A DNA stretch of 64,000 nt, from positions 235,846 to 299,845 of the forward strand of contig NZ_VSSO01000002.1 of assembly GCF_008312885.1 (NCBI RefSeq). The letters are read 5' to 3'. Source of the stretch: Lolliginicoccus suaedae (lineage in GTDB: Bacteria; Actinomycetota; Actinomycetes; Mycobacteriales; Mycobacteriaceae). The position numbers and the translations under genes were made by a program. The notes beneath the pieces were generated by a model that searched no databases, was not told where the DNA came from, and was given only the letters and a program-made list of their open reading frames with translations. Below are positions 56,245-64,000 of the stretch, piece after piece. Each line of letters opens with the position of its first letter. The stretch's first letter is position 1.

Positions 56245-56691
56245 GTGTCCACGCCGAACAAGGTCAGCGCATCCAGCACGGTCACGATCGATGCCCCCGC
56301 GGAGGCGGTCGCGGCGGCGCTCGCCGATTACAGCACCGTGCGGCCCAAGCTGCTGACGGAGCACTTCCACGACTATCGGGTCGTGGAGGGCGGCGTGGGC
56401 TCGGGCACCGTGGCGGAGTGGACGCTGCAGGCGACGAAGAAGCGGTCCCGGCAGGTCCGGGCTGTCGTCGAAGCAGCAGGCAACACCATCACCGAGCGTG
56501 ACGCGAATTCGTCGATGGTCACCACCTGGTCGGTGGAGCCGAGCGGCACGGCCAGCGTCGTCACCACGAGCACGGAATGGAATGGCGCCAGCGGCGTCGG
56601 CGGCTTCTTCGAGCGCACGTTCGCGCCCCTGGGCCTGCGCAAGATCCAGGCAGCGATGCTGTCGAACCTGCAAGCCCACCTCGCGGGGTAG
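56245..56691 (+). CDS. SRPBCC-family protein
   Basis: A 148-residue START/Bet v1-like domain protein (polyketide cyclase/dehydrase type): VTIDAPAEAVAAALADYSTVRP, HDYRVVEGGVGSGTVAEWTL, and a final helix RKIQAAMLSNLQAHLAG. No membrane segment. It corresponds to the mycobacterial Rv3718c position between the FAD oxidase gene and ybaB. Ligand unknown. GTG start at 56245 after GAAGGGAG. Confidence 0.82.
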   Translation: MSTPNKVSASSTVTIDAPAEAVAAALADYSTVRPKLLTEHFHDYRVVEGGVGSGTVAEWTLQATKKRSRQVRAVVEAAGNTITERDANSSMVTTWSVEPSGTASVVTTSTEWNGASGVGGFFERTFAPLGLRKIQAAMLSNLQAHLAG

Positions 56692-56805
56692 CGTCCACGA
56701 ATTCCTGTCCCGGAGCGTCCCGCGCCAGCACGTGCGCGGGCGACTACCCTGGGGCAAGTCCGGCGCGGCGGCGTCCCGTCGCGCAATTGATCGAAAGGGA
56801 GACCC

Positions 56806-57147
56806 ATGCAGCCTGGCGGCCAGCCTGACATGCAATCAATCATCCAGCAGGCGCAGCAGATGCAGCAGCAGCTGATGGAGGCGCAGGAGAAGATCGCTGC
56901 CGCAGTGGTCGAGGGGCAAGCCGGGGGCGGTCTCGTCACCGCCAAGCTCACCGGCACCGGCGAGCTTGTCGACCTCACGATCGATCCTAAGGTCGTGGAT
57001 CCGGACGATGTCGAGACCCTGCAGGACCTCGTGATGGGCGCCATCAAGGATGCCAACACGCAGTCGCAGAACCTCGCCGCCGAGACGCTCGGACCGTTCG
57101 CGCAGGGCATGGGGGGCGGCTCCGGCATTCCGGGCCTGCCCTTCTGA
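56806..57147 (+). CDS. ybaB: YbaB/EbfC nucleoid-associated protein
   Basis: A 113-residue DNA-binding protein of the YbaB/EbfC family: a Gln-rich N-terminal helix ([18 protein letters not shown]), the strand region [19 protein letters not shown], and the helix [12 protein letters not shown]. It starts with AAAGGGAG before the ATG at 56806 and stands 18 bp before recR, the classical ybaB-recR pair. A Gly/Pro-rich tail ([11 protein letters not shown]) ends the protein. Confidence 0.93.
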   Translation: MQPGGQPDMQSIIQQAQQMQQQLMEAQEKIAAAVVEGQAGGGLVTAKLTGTGELVDLTIDPKVVDPDDVETLQDLVMGAIKDANTQSQNLAAETLGPFAQGMGGGSGIPGLPF

Positions 57148-57165
57148 CGCCGGGACGAGGAGCAC

Positions 57166-57798
57166 GTGTACGAGGGGCCGATCCAGGACCTGATCGATGA
57201 GCTGGGCAAGCTTCCCGGAGTTGGCCCCAAGGGTGCCCAGCGCATCGCGTTCCATCTGCTCACCGTTGACCGGGAGGAGATCGGCAGGCTGCAAGGCGCG
57301 CTGCAGCGTATCCGCGACGGCGTGCAGTTCTGCGCTGTCTGCGGAACTGTCGCCGAGCAGCAGCTCTGCCGCATCTGCGCGGACCCGCGCCGTGATCGCG
57401 CGCTCGTCTGCGTGGTCGAGGAGCCCAAGGACGTGCAGGCCATCGAGCGGACCCGCGAGTTCAAGGGCGTCTACCACGTCCTCGGTGGCTCGCTGAACCC
57501 GCTGGGCGGGGTGGGGCCCGACCAGTTGCGCATCCGGGAACTGCTTGCCCGCATCGGTGGGCAGCAGGCTCTCCCGGAGGGCGTGAACCATGAGCCCGCC
57601 GAGATCACCGAGGTCATCATCGCCACCGATCCCAACACCGAGGGCGAAGCAACCGCCACCTACCTGTTCCGCATGCTCAACGGTTTCCCTGGCCTCTCGG
57701 TCACCCGGCTAGCCACCGGCCTGTCCATGGGCGGCGATCTCGAGTTCGCCGACGAGGTCACCCTGGGCCGCGCCCTCACGGGCCGTCGCTCCCTCTAG
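57166..57798 (+). CDS. recR: Recombination mediator protein RecR
   Basis: RecR helps load RecA at gaps together with RecO. The 210-residue protein has the helix-hairpin-helix [17 protein letters not shown], a Cys4 zinc finger ([16 protein letters not shown]), and the Toprim domain with VVEEPKDV and [17 protein letters not shown]. The start is a GTG at 57166. Its TAG stop at 57796-57798 is followed, in the same frame, by the coding region of the P-loop kinase-like protein. Confidence 0.95.
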   Translation: MYEGPIQDLIDELGKLPGVGPKGAQRIAFHLLTVDREEIGRLQGALQRIRDGVQFCAVCGTVAEQQLCRICADPRRDRALVCVVEEPKDVQAIERTREFKGVYHVLGGSLNPLGGVGPDQLRIRELLARIGGQQALPEGVNHEPAEITEVIIATDPNTEGEATATYLFRMLNGFPGLSVTRLATGLSMGGDLEFADEVTLGRALTGRRSL

Positions 57799-57831
57799 CC
57801 GGAGCCAGCTATCAGCGACAAGGAAGACCCC

Positions 57832-58464
57832 CTGCCCCCAGGCTCGGCTGGCGCGCGGCGGTACCCCATCACGGGCCAGGTTGATCCCGACCACGCCTGC
57901 TCGCGGGCGGCCATCACCGAGCTCGCGCAGCTCGCGCTCCATCGCCCGCCACGGCTCGGGCCAGTTCGTATCATCGCCATCGACGGTCCCTCCGGAGCGG
58001 GCAAGACCCAGTTCGCTAGCGGGATGAAGCATCACTTGGAGGAGCATCGGGGCACCCGCGCGGCCATCGTTCCCTGCGATGCCTTCGCCACCTGGGACAA
58101 TCCCGTCGCCTGGTGGCCGATCCTCGAAGCCACGGTGCTCGCACCCCTCGCCCACGGCAGGCCGGGCAGGTACCAGGCCATTGAATGGATCAGTGGCACG
58201 CCCACTCCGGGGTCGTGGCATGACGTGGCCGTGCCGGAGATCCTCATCATCGAAGGCGTCTCCAGCGCGCGGCGCAGCATCAATGACCGGCTCACCGCCA
58301 GCGCCTGGATCGGATGGGGCGATGATCATGCCCGCCTCGAGGCCGCGGTGCGCCGCGACGGCGAGGAATCCCGGGCGCACCTGCGGCGATGGCAGCGCTT
58401 CGAGCATGGCTGGTTTCCCATCGACGGTGCCCGGCAGCGGGTCGATATCGAAGTGGCCAGCTAG
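57832..58464 (+). CDS. P-loop kinase-like protein (uridine kinase-type) with non-ATG/GTG/TTG start
   Basis: The reading frame holds Walker A GPSGAGKTQFA, a VPCDAFATWDN strand with the acid, VLAPLAHGRPGRYQAIEW, and LIIEGVSSARRSINDRL, like the actinobacterial uridine-kinase/AAA-like family. Between the recR stop (57798) and the Walker A codons there is no ATG, GTG or TTG in this frame; the first ATG (58024) lies after Walker A. Candidate starts are the CTG at 57832, preceded by AAGGA, or ATC at 57811, preceded by GGAG. Reading through the recR TAG would give a RecR-kinase fusion. The gene is otherwise intact, with 210 residues from the CTG. Confidence 0.72.
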   Translation: MPPGSAGARRYPITGQVDPDHACSRAAITELAQLALHRPPRLGPVRIIAIDGPSGAGKTQFASGMKHHLEEHRGTRAAIVPCDAFATWDNPVAWWPILEATVLAPLAHGRPGRYQAIEWISGTPTPGSWHDVAVPEILIIEGVSSARRSINDRLTASAWIGWGDDHARLEAAVRRDGEESRAHLRRWQRFEHGWFPIDGARQRVDIEVAS

Positions 58465-58548
58465 CCCGCGGTTTGGGCCGTGGGGCTTGCCAACGCTGCG
58501 CGCTGCCACGGCGGTCTCGCTGCACGGCCTGGCGCGGTTACCACGGCG

Positions 58549-58607
58549 GCGAGTGTGCGACAAACGACAGGCTTACGCGTCAGAACTGTCGTTTATCGCA
58601 CACTCGC
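58549..58607. repeat. Long palindrome between convergent genes
   Basis: GCGAGTGTGCGACAAACGAC and its partner ending TTTATCGCACACTCGC form two 22-base arms matching at 21 positions, around a 15-base centre. A 10-bp tandem (AGACGGCGCG, 58611-58650) follows. No T-tract is present. Confidence 0.8.
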
Positions 58608-58659
58608 GCGAGACGGCGCGAGACGGCGCGAGACGGCGCGAGACGGGCCGCGCCGAGAC

Positions 58660-59466
58660 CTAGCCCGCGGCCTGCAGCGCCGGAAGCCCGGCGAGGAAGG
58701 CCTCGATGCGCGGGTTGACCACCTCGGGATGGGTGAGGTTCACCGCGTGCGCGGCACCGGGCACCTCCACGACCTCCCGAAGGCCGGGCAGGTTGTCGAT
58801 GAGGGAGCGGGCGCGCTCGATCGGGATCGCCACATCCTCGAGGCCGCGGATGAGGATCGCTGGTGCGGTGATCGTGGAGACCTGGTCGGTGATGTCATCC
58901 CGGTAGAGCAGGCAGTTGCCGGCGGTGGCGATGGGGATGCCCTTGCGATCCCGCCACTTGGCGATCCATGTGGGCTCGAGCTGCGGATCCCCGAGGATCT
59001 GCCCGGCCAGCGCGGTGGTGAGCTCATCGATCGGGCCGATGGTGTCCCACACGAGGAATGTCTCCCCGTAGATCTTCTGCTCCTCGTCGGGGCAGGGGCC
59101 TGCCTCGGTGCTGATGAGGATCAGGCCCATTACCCGCTCGGGAGCCATGAGTGCCGCGCGCAGCATGGTGAACCCGCCCTGTGACATCCCGCCGAGCACC
59201 GCGCGCTGCACCCCGAGCTCATCGAGGACGGCGAACACATCGTCGGCGGCGTCCCAGTACGTGAAGGGCGTGTCGTCCGACATGGTGGCACCGTGTCCTC
59301 GGGCGTCGATGCATACCACCCGGTAGCGGTCCGACAGCGCTTCGACCTGCGGGGCGAACATGGATGCGTCCATGAAGAACCCGTGCGCGAGGACGATCAC
59401 GGGCAGGTCCGCGCCACCGCTATCGGTGAAGTGGATGCGGGCCCCGGTCTGCTCGATATAGGGCAC
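58660..59466 (-). CDS. Alpha/beta hydrolase
   Basis: A 268-residue alpha/beta hydrolase with oxyanion region VLAHGFFMDASMFA, nucleophile elbow GGMSQGGFTMLRA, an acid in IRGLEDVAIPIERA and a histidine in VPGAAHAVNLTHPE. The intact triad Ser-Asp-His suggests a real esterase or similar enzyme; the substrate is unknown. The GTG at 59466 starts it; it ends at 58660 facing the kinase-like gene and lies just after gatD on the same strand (3-bp gap), so it may be part of the murT-gatD operon. Confidence 0.83.
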   Translation of the reverse strand: MPYIEQTGARIHFTDSGGADLPVIVLAHGFFMDASMFAPQVEALSDRYRVVCIDARGHGATMSDDTPFTYWDAADDVFAVLDELGVQRAVLGGMSQGGFTMLRAALMAPERVMGLILISTEAGPCPDEEQKIYGETFLVWDTIGPIDELTTALAGQILGDPQLEPTWIAKWRDRKGIPIATAGNCLLYRDDITDQVSTITAPAILIRGLEDVAIPIERARSLIDNLPGLREVVEVPGAAHAVNLTHPEVVNPRIEAFLAGLPALQAAG

Positions 59467-59469
59467 GGC

Positions 59470-60189
59470 TCATCGCCTCCCCGCAGCGAGGCGCTCCCGC
59501 CGCAGCAGCTCGACATCGGGCAGGTCAAGCGGTTCGAGGACCTCTATGTCGAGGGCGCGGCGGATCATCAGGTCCGCGAGCTCCGGGTTGCGGGCCAGCG
59601 CGGGCCCATGCATATAGGTGCCGATGACCGATCCCTGCACGGCCCCCTCCAGCGAATCACCCACCCCATTGCCGATGCCGGCGGTGACCCGGCCGAGCGG
59701 CTGGGCGTCCGGGCCGAGAGTGGTTCCGCCGCGATGATTCTCGAAGCCCGTGAGCGGCCCGGCCAGCCCCTCGATGAGCGGGGAAGTGATGACCTCGCCG
59801 ATGGCGCGCTTGTGCTGCGGCGTGGTCGTGGCGTCAAGCATGCTGATGCCATCGACGCGCTCGCCCGCCGAGGTCTCGTACCAGTGGCCGAGCACCTGGA
59901 TAGCCGCGCAGATCGCGAGCACGGGCGCGCCCCGCTCGGCGGCGCGCTGCAGGCCCGGATGCTGGGTGAGGTGGCGGGTGGCGAGGCGCTGCGCATAGTC
60001 CTCCGCCCCGCCGAGGGTGTACATGTCGAGGGAGTCGGGCACCGCATCGTTGAGGGTGATCTCGACGATCTCGGCCTCGTGCCCGCGCATGCGCAGGCGT
60101 TGCCGCAGGATCAGCGCGTTGCCGCCATCGCCGTAGGTGCCCATCACATCAGGCAGCACCAGGCCGATGCGCACGGTGGAGTCAGCCAC
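59470..60189 (-). CDS. gatD: Lipid II isoglutaminyl synthase, glutaminase subunit
   Basis: GatD supplies ammonia to MurT for amidation of D-isoglutamate in lipid II. The 239-residue CobB/CobQ-like glutamine amidotransferase has the catalytic cysteine in VLAICAAIQVLG and the histidine in GTYMHGPALARN, with NGVGDSLEGA between. It overlaps the murT end by eight bases. The order murT-gatD and the overlap are conserved in Gram-positive bacteria. Confidence 0.93.
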   Translation of the reverse strand: MADSTVRIGLVLPDVMGTYGDGGNALILRQRLRMRGHEAEIVEITLNDAVPDSLDMYTLGGAEDYAQRLATRHLTQHPGLQRAAERGAPVLAICAAIQVLGHWYETSAGERVDGISMLDATTTPQHKRAIGEVITSPLIEGLAGPLTGFENHRGGTTLGPDAQPLGRVTAGIGNGVGDSLEGAVQGSVIGTYMHGPALARNPELADLMIRRALDIEVLEPLDLPDVELLRRERLAAGRR

Positions 60190-61471
60190 GGGAGACCTCT
60201 CTCTCGATGGCCCGGTTCAGGCCGAGGAACGCGGTGTAGTTCGCGAGGACTTCGACCTGCCCCGGCGGGCAGGACTTGATCGCCTCCAGCGGATCCTTCA
60301 CCAGGGTGTGCTTGACGTCGGCATAGGTGAGGCGCACCCCGAGATCGGTGCCCCGCTCGCCCGCGGCGACGACCTGCACGCCCTCGAAGCTCTCGAACCG
60401 CACATCCCACAGCCAGGAGAGATCCTCGCCGTCGGGCACTTGGCCGTTGACGGCGATGACGAGGCCATCGGCATCGCTATCGACCATCGATAGTGCTTCC
60501 TGCCAGCCTGCGGGATTCTTCGCGAGCAGCATGCGCACATTGTGCGCGCCGACCTGTACGGTGCTGTAGCGCCCGGCGACCTCGCGGACCGAGGAGACGG
60601 CCTTGACGGCATCGCTGGGGTCCACGCCCATTGATACTGACGCGGCGACGGCTTGCGCGGCGTTGCCCCGGTTCGCCCGTCCCGGCAGCGCTAGCTCCAT
60701 GGGGAGCGCCAGTCCATCGGGGCCATGGAGGTGGGTGTCGTCGACCCACCAGTGCGGCTCCGGGCGCTTGAAGTCCCCGCCGGTGCTGTACCAGTGGGCG
60801 CCGTCCCGCGCGATGGGCTCGCCCGTGCGGGGGCAGCTCACCGAGTCGCCTAGCCAGGCGTTGCCCGCTGCGACCCAGATGACGTTCTTGCAGTCATAGG
60901 CAACGGAGGTGATGAGCACATCGTCGCAGTTGGCGATGATGGTCGCCTCGGGGTGCCGCTCGAGGCCCGCGCGCAGGCGCCGCTCGATCATGTTGATCTC
61001 GCCGACGCGGTCTAGCTGGTCGCGCGTGAGGTTGAGCATGATGATGGCTCTGGGGTCCACGAAGTCAGCGACGTGGGGGAGGTGCAGCTCGTCGACCTCG
61101 ATGGCGGCTCGGGATGCGTCGAGGTTCTGGTTGTAGGCCGCGACGATCCCGGCATCCATGTTGGCGCCATCGGGGTTGGTGGCTACCTCGCCGAGGGTGG
61201 CGAGCGCGGCAGCGGTCATGCGGGTGGTGGTGGACTTGCCGTTCGTCCCGGTCACGAGCACGGTGTCGCGATAGGAAGCGAGCTGCGCCAGGATCGTCTT
61301 GTCGATCTTCAGGGCGATCAGGCCGCCGATCATGTTGCCCGCGCCGCGCCCGGTCTTGCGCGAGGCCCACGATGCGGAGCGGGCGGCCCGCAGCGCGAGC
61401 TTCCCGCGCGCGCTGATCGGTTGCCGCGCGACCGCACCGCCCTCGCTGCTTGCTGAGTTCCCCTTGGCCAT
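60182..61471 (-). CDS. murT: Lipid II isoglutaminyl synthase, Mur ligase-like subunit
   Basis: MurT is the ATP-dependent subunit that amidates lipid II with GatD. The 429-residue protein has an N-terminal extension, the ATP motif VTGTNGKSTTTRM, the Mur ligase centre EVDELHLPHVADFVDP and LNLTRDQLDRVGEI, and the C-terminal ligase domain with DUF1727. The zinc-ribbon that MurT proteins usually have is broken here: SCPRTGEPI stands where C-P-x-C-G is usual, and YSTGGDFKRPEP where the second pair should be, so only one of four cysteines remains. Confidence 0.92.
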   Translation of the reverse strand: MAKGNSASSEGGAVARQPISARGKLALRAARSASWASRKTGRGAGNMIGGLIALKIDKTILAQLASYRDTVLVTGTNGKSTTTRMTAAALATLGEVATNPDGANMDAGIVAAYNQNLDASRAAIEVDELHLPHVADFVDPRAIIMLNLTRDQLDRVGEINMIERRLRAGLERHPEATIIANCDDVLITSVAYDCKNVIWVAAGNAWLGDSVSCPRTGEPIARDGAHWYSTGGDFKRPEPHWWVDDTHLHGPDGLALPMELALPGRANRGNAAQAVAASVSMGVDPSDAVKAVSSVREVAGRYSTVQVGAHNVRMLLAKNPAGWQEALSMVDSDADGLVIAVNGQVPDGEDLSWLWDVRFESFEGVQVVAAGERGTDLGVRLTYADVKHTLVKDPLEAIKSCPPGQVEVLANYTAFLGLNRAIEREVSRG

Positions 61472-61558
61472 GGCTATGAGGCTAGTACGTCGGGGTGCTC
61501 GCGGGTGCGGCAGGCGCGGAAAACCCAGGAGCCGAATCGGTCTGGGCCCGGGAGGCTC

Positions 61559-62857
61559 CTACTCCCGCTCCTGGTACACATCCGGAATGCCGTCGCGGTC
61601 GGCGTCGCGCGTCTCGAGCTCGTGGATCCTGCGGTAGGCGCGATTGCGGGCCCGCAGGACGATCGAGGCGATGACCGCTGCGAGCACGGAACCAGTGAGC
61701 ACGCCAACCTTCACATGCTCGTCGCGCAAGGATTCCGGGCCGTAGGCGAGCTCGCCGATCAGCAGCGACACCGTGAAGCCGATTCCGGCGAGCAGGGCTA
61801 CCCCGAGCACGTCGAACCAGCTGAGATCACTGTCGAGCTTGGCGTGGGTGAACTTCGACATCAGGTATGTGGTACCGAGGATGCCGATGGCCTTGCCGAG
61901 GACGAGGCCGGCCACGATGCCCACCACGATGGGGTCCTGCAGCGAGTCGACGTACCCGGTGAGGCCGCCCACGTTGACGCCCGCGGCGAAGAACGCGAAC
62001 ACCGGGACCGCGAAGCCCGCGGAGACGGGGCGGACCATGTGCTCGAAGATCTCGGCCATGCCGGGACCAGCGCTCTCGCCGCCGTTCTTCATGCTGCGCA
62101 CCACCGGGACGGTGAAGCCGAGCAGCACGCCGGCGATGGTTGCGTGGATACCCGACTCGTGGACGAGGACCCAGGCGACAACACCGATCGGGATGAGCAG
62201 GAACAGGTTGTGCACGCGGCGCTGCACCAGGATGGCGTAGATCGCGATCGGGATGAGCGCGAGCAGAAGTGGCAGGATCTTGAGGTCAGAGGTGTAGAAC
62301 ACGGCGATGACGATGATGGCCAGCAGGTCATCGACTACGGCGAGGGTGAGCAGGAAGATCCTCAGGGCCGAGGGCAGGTGGGTGCTGATGACCGCGAGCA
62401 CCGCCACGGCGAAGGCGATGTCGGTCGCGGTGGGGATCGCCCAGCCGCGCAGCGCCTCCTCGCCGGTGTTGAGGTTGAACACCACGAAGATCAGGGCGGG
62501 AACGACCATGCCGCCGATCGCCGCGACGATGGGGATCGCCGCGCGGGAGGGATCACGCAGATCGCCTTGCACGAATTCACGCTTGAGCTCGAGGCCCACC
62601 ATGAAGAAGAAGATGGCGAGCAGGCCGTCCGCGGCCCAGGTGGCCAGCGAGAGGTTCAGGTGCAGGGACTCCGGGCCGATCTTGAAGTCGCGCAGCGCGT
62701 CATAGGACTCTGCCCACGGGGAGTTGGCCCACACCAGCGCGGCGGTAGCGGCGATGAGCAGCAGCGCGCCACCGACGGTTTCCTTCCGCAGGATCCCCGT
62801 GACACGCGAGGCTTCCGCCCAGGAACCTCGGACGAACAGACGACGGGGAGTGGACAT
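61559..62857 (-). CDS. nhaA: Na+/H+ antiporter
   Basis: NhaA exchanges internal sodium for protons. The 432-residue protein has twelve membrane segments, the [14 protein letters not shown] and [13 protein letters not shown] motifs with the key aspartates, and [15 protein letters not shown]. An odd tail ends the protein: [18 protein letters not shown], whose D-x-D-x-D-G-x2-D is like a thrombospondin-type-3/EF-hand calcium loop. The ATG at 62857 follows GAGGAGCTCC, a good ribosome site. It lies downstream of a TetR gene on the same strand after a gap of about 145 bp. Confidence 0.92.
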   Translation of the reverse strand: MSTPRRLFVRGSWAEASRVTGILRKETVGGALLLIAATAALVWANSPWAESYDALRDFKIGPESLHLNLSLATWAADGLLAIFFFMVGLELKREFVQGDLRDPSRAAIPIVAAIGGMVVPALIFVVFNLNTGEEALRGWAIPTATDIAFAVAVLAVISTHLPSALRIFLLTLAVVDDLLAIIVIAVFYTSDLKILPLLLALIPIAIYAILVQRRVHNLFLLIPIGVVAWVLVHESGIHATIAGVLLGFTVPVVRSMKNGGESAGPGMAEIFEHMVRPVSAGFAVPVFAFFAAGVNVGGLTGYVDSLQDPIVVGIVAGLVLGKAIGILGTTYLMSKFTHAKLDSDLSWFDVLGVALLAGIGFTVSLLIGELAYGPESLRDEHVKVGVLTGSVLAAVIASIVLRARNRAYRRIHELETRDADRDGIPDVYQERE

Positions 62858-63001
62858 GGAGCTCCTCTTCGCTGGCAAGTGGCATCCGGCCGCCGCGATG
62901 ACCGGTGCACGTTCGGGATTCGGATCAAGTCTACCGGTGCGCGGTGGCCATGCTGCACGCGCGTGCTCCGGATCGCTCGCGGGGTTTACGTGTGTGCGCC
63001 G

Positions 63002-63652
63002 CTACGCCTGGTCGTGGGGGAACCATGCTCGTGATGAGCGGAGCGCTGATTCGCGGCTATCGCCGAGTCCGATGACGAGGTTGAGCATCATGGGGCGCAG
63101 CACGTTGCGGATACCGGCGTCTGGCGGGGTGTAGTAGCCAGCGACCTCGAGCACCACGTAGCCGTGCAGCGCGGTCCAGATCTGGGCGGCGATCGCTACC
63201 GGGGCGAGCTCGTCGAGGCGCCCGGCTTCCACGGCGCGGCGTGCTGCCTCGACGATGTAGTCATAGGCGTAGCGGCCGGTGCGCATCAGGTCGTCGGGCG
63301 TACTGCGGTAGCCGCCGAGGGATGCCGAGCCGAACATCACGACGTAGAGGTCCGGGCTGGCGCGGGCGTGCGAGATGTACGCGGCGAAGATGCCGCCGAG
63401 ATCGGCCACGGGATCGTCGGTCCGGGGGGCGCGCTCGAACTCGTCCGCGAGCCGGGCATAGCCCTCGTCGACGACTGCCTTGATCAGCTCTGGCATGGAT
63501 CCGAAGTGCGAGTAGAGAGTCATCGTCGAGGTTCCCGCGGCGGCGGCGACCTTGCGGGTCGATAGGCCGCTGGGGCCCTCGAGGGCAAGGAGATGGGCCG
63601 CGCTCTCCATGAGGCGCGCGTGCATCGGCGAATCGGTTCGGCGGCTGGCCAT
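63002..63652 (-). CDS. TetR-family regulator
   Basis: The 216-residue protein has the HTH LSTRKVAAAAGTSTMTLYSHFGSMPELI near residues 30-57 (in pieces AAAAGTSTMTLYSHFGS) and a TetR_C_13-like ligand domain with YVVMFGSASLGGY and IWTALHGYVVLEVAGYY. It is divergent from a flavin monooxygenase gene, and the palindrome at 63683-63700 between them is its probable operator, so it likely represses both. An upstream Met (63721) would include that operator and is not favoured. Confidence 0.87.
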   Translation of the reverse strand: MASRRTDSPMHARLMESAAHLLALEGPSGLSTRKVAAAAGTSTMTLYSHFGSMPELIKAVVDEGYARLADEFERAPRTDDPVADLGGIFAAYISHARASPDLYVVMFGSASLGGYRSTPDDLMRTGRYAYDYIVEAARRAVEAGRLDELAPVAIAAQIWTALHGYVVLEVAGYYTPPDAGIRNVLRPMMLNLVIGLGDSRESALRSSRAWFPHDQA

Positions 63653-63682
63653 CGCAGTATTTTCTACCACGAACCCTGGATA

Positions 63683-63700
63683 ACGCTGATATATCAGTGT
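63683..63700. promoter_or_regulatory. Candidate TetR operator between tetR and the monooxygenase gene
   Basis: ACGCTGATATATCAGTGT contains a perfect 12-base palindrome (CTGATATATCAG) and is symmetric at 16 of 18 positions. It lies in the 89-bp divergent gap. Confidence 0.7.
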
Positions 63701-63741
63701 AATAATGCTCCTATTGCTCATCGCTCGAGGGAGTCCCGCTA

Positions 63742-64000
63742 GTGCCTGAAACCGTGGATGTCGTCATTGTTGGCGCGCGCTGCGCCGGAACCGCCATGGC
63801 CGTGCCACTCGCCAGGGCGGGCAAGAAAGTCGTCGTGCTCGACAAGGCCGCCTTCCCTGCCGACACCCTGTCCACGCACGTGCTCTTCCCCATGGGGGTC
63901 ACCGAGGTGGCGCGCATGGGCGCGCTCGAGCGCATCCTCGCCCTCGACCCGTCCCGCATGACGCACCTGCGGCTCGATCTCGCCGGCGCCAGCCGCACCG
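63742..64000 (+). CDS. FAD-dependent monooxygenase/reductase, N-terminal part (runs off the right edge)
   Basis: The first 86 codons encode an FAD-binding fold: VDVVIVGARCAGTAMAVPLA, followed by VVVLDKAAFPADTLSTHVLF, the pattern of the geranylgeranyl-reductase/PHBH-like flavoprotein group. A Ser-Thr-His after the FAD-domain helix matches close relatives. The GTG at 63742 follows GAGGGAG by nine bases. It is controlled, most likely, by the divergent TetR gene. The substrate cannot be seen from this part. Confidence 0.82.
   Translation, partial: MPETVDVVIVGARCAGTAMAVPLARAGKKVVVLDKAAFPADTLSTHVLFPMGVTEVARMGALERILALDPSRMTHLRLDLAGASRT

Overview
The window is high-GC actinobacterial DNA from a mycolic-acid bacterium (order Mycobacteriales/Corynebacteriales). 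The evidence is arabinogalactan-assembly genes (an Emb arabinosyltransferase N-terminus, DprE1, DprE2, a GtrA-type flippase, Wzm/Wzt, GlfT1, RmlA/B/C), MurT/GatD peptidoglycan amidation genes and the bacterial proteasome activator Bpa. From memory of the M. tuberculosis map, the gene content resembles the Rv3712-Rv3793 segment, but nirBD, queuosine genes and an Acr3-like transporter are interspersed. Bpa argues against Corynebacterium; genus is left open.

Layout. 0-12.7 kb: cell-wall locus (emb fragment, nirD/nirB wedged in, dprE2/dprE1, a TetR/SRPBCC pair with two clear operators, gtrA, rmlC/rmlA, an ABC-2 exporter, rmlB). 12.7-16.4 kb: orphan adenine methyltransferase, two membrane proteins, and an unknown gene flanked by direct copies of a 70-bp palindromic repeat. 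16.6-20.6 kb: glfT1-wzt-wzm and a divergent pyruvyltransferase-like gene. 20.6-31.9 kb: bpa, quinone oxidoreductase, MarR regulator, a secreted nucleotidase-like protein, aromatic aminotransferase, amidase, tyrA, tadA with its partner gene, and four tRNA genes. 32.1-35.7 kb: a lower-GC three-gene island (RgpF-like, sulfotransferase, methyltransferase) between 89-bp direct repeats beside tRNA-Ser(CGA). 35.7-41.5 kb: sensor kinase, DUF6875/YbaK pair, TetR/MMPL pair. 41.5-45.7 kb: queuosine cluster (tgt, a nonapeptide-repeat protein, yhhQ, RDD protein, gluQ). 45.7-47.9 kb: Acr3-like transporter plus flavoprotein. 48.1-58.5 kb: tRNA-Ser(GGA), 4.5S RNA, aspartate-type aminotransferase, dnaX, CFA-synthase-like and FAD-oxidase genes, SRPBCC, ybaB, recR and a P-loop kinase without an ordinary start codon. 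58.6-64 kb: hydrolase, gatD-murT, nhaA, TetR and a partial flavin monooxygenase.

How the parts fit. RmlABC make dTDP-rhamnose, GlfT1 starts the galactan, Wzm/Wzt probably export it, DprE1/E2 make the arabinose donor, and Emb enzymes add arabinose. GatD/MurT amidate lipid II. Tgt, YhhQ and GluQRS point to salvage and further modification of a queuosine-type base. TadA, its partner gene and tRNA-Arg(ACG) fit A34-to-inosine editing. All four tRNA-Ser anticodon types (TGA, GCT, CGA, GGA) lie here.

The least expected structure is intergenic: long palindromic repeats, some in related copies, sit at many gene boundaries. Two such families occur as direct copies bracketing foreign-looking genes (15.8-16.5 kb and 32.1-35.7 kb). 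I saw no CRISPR array, transposase, integrase or prophage gene.
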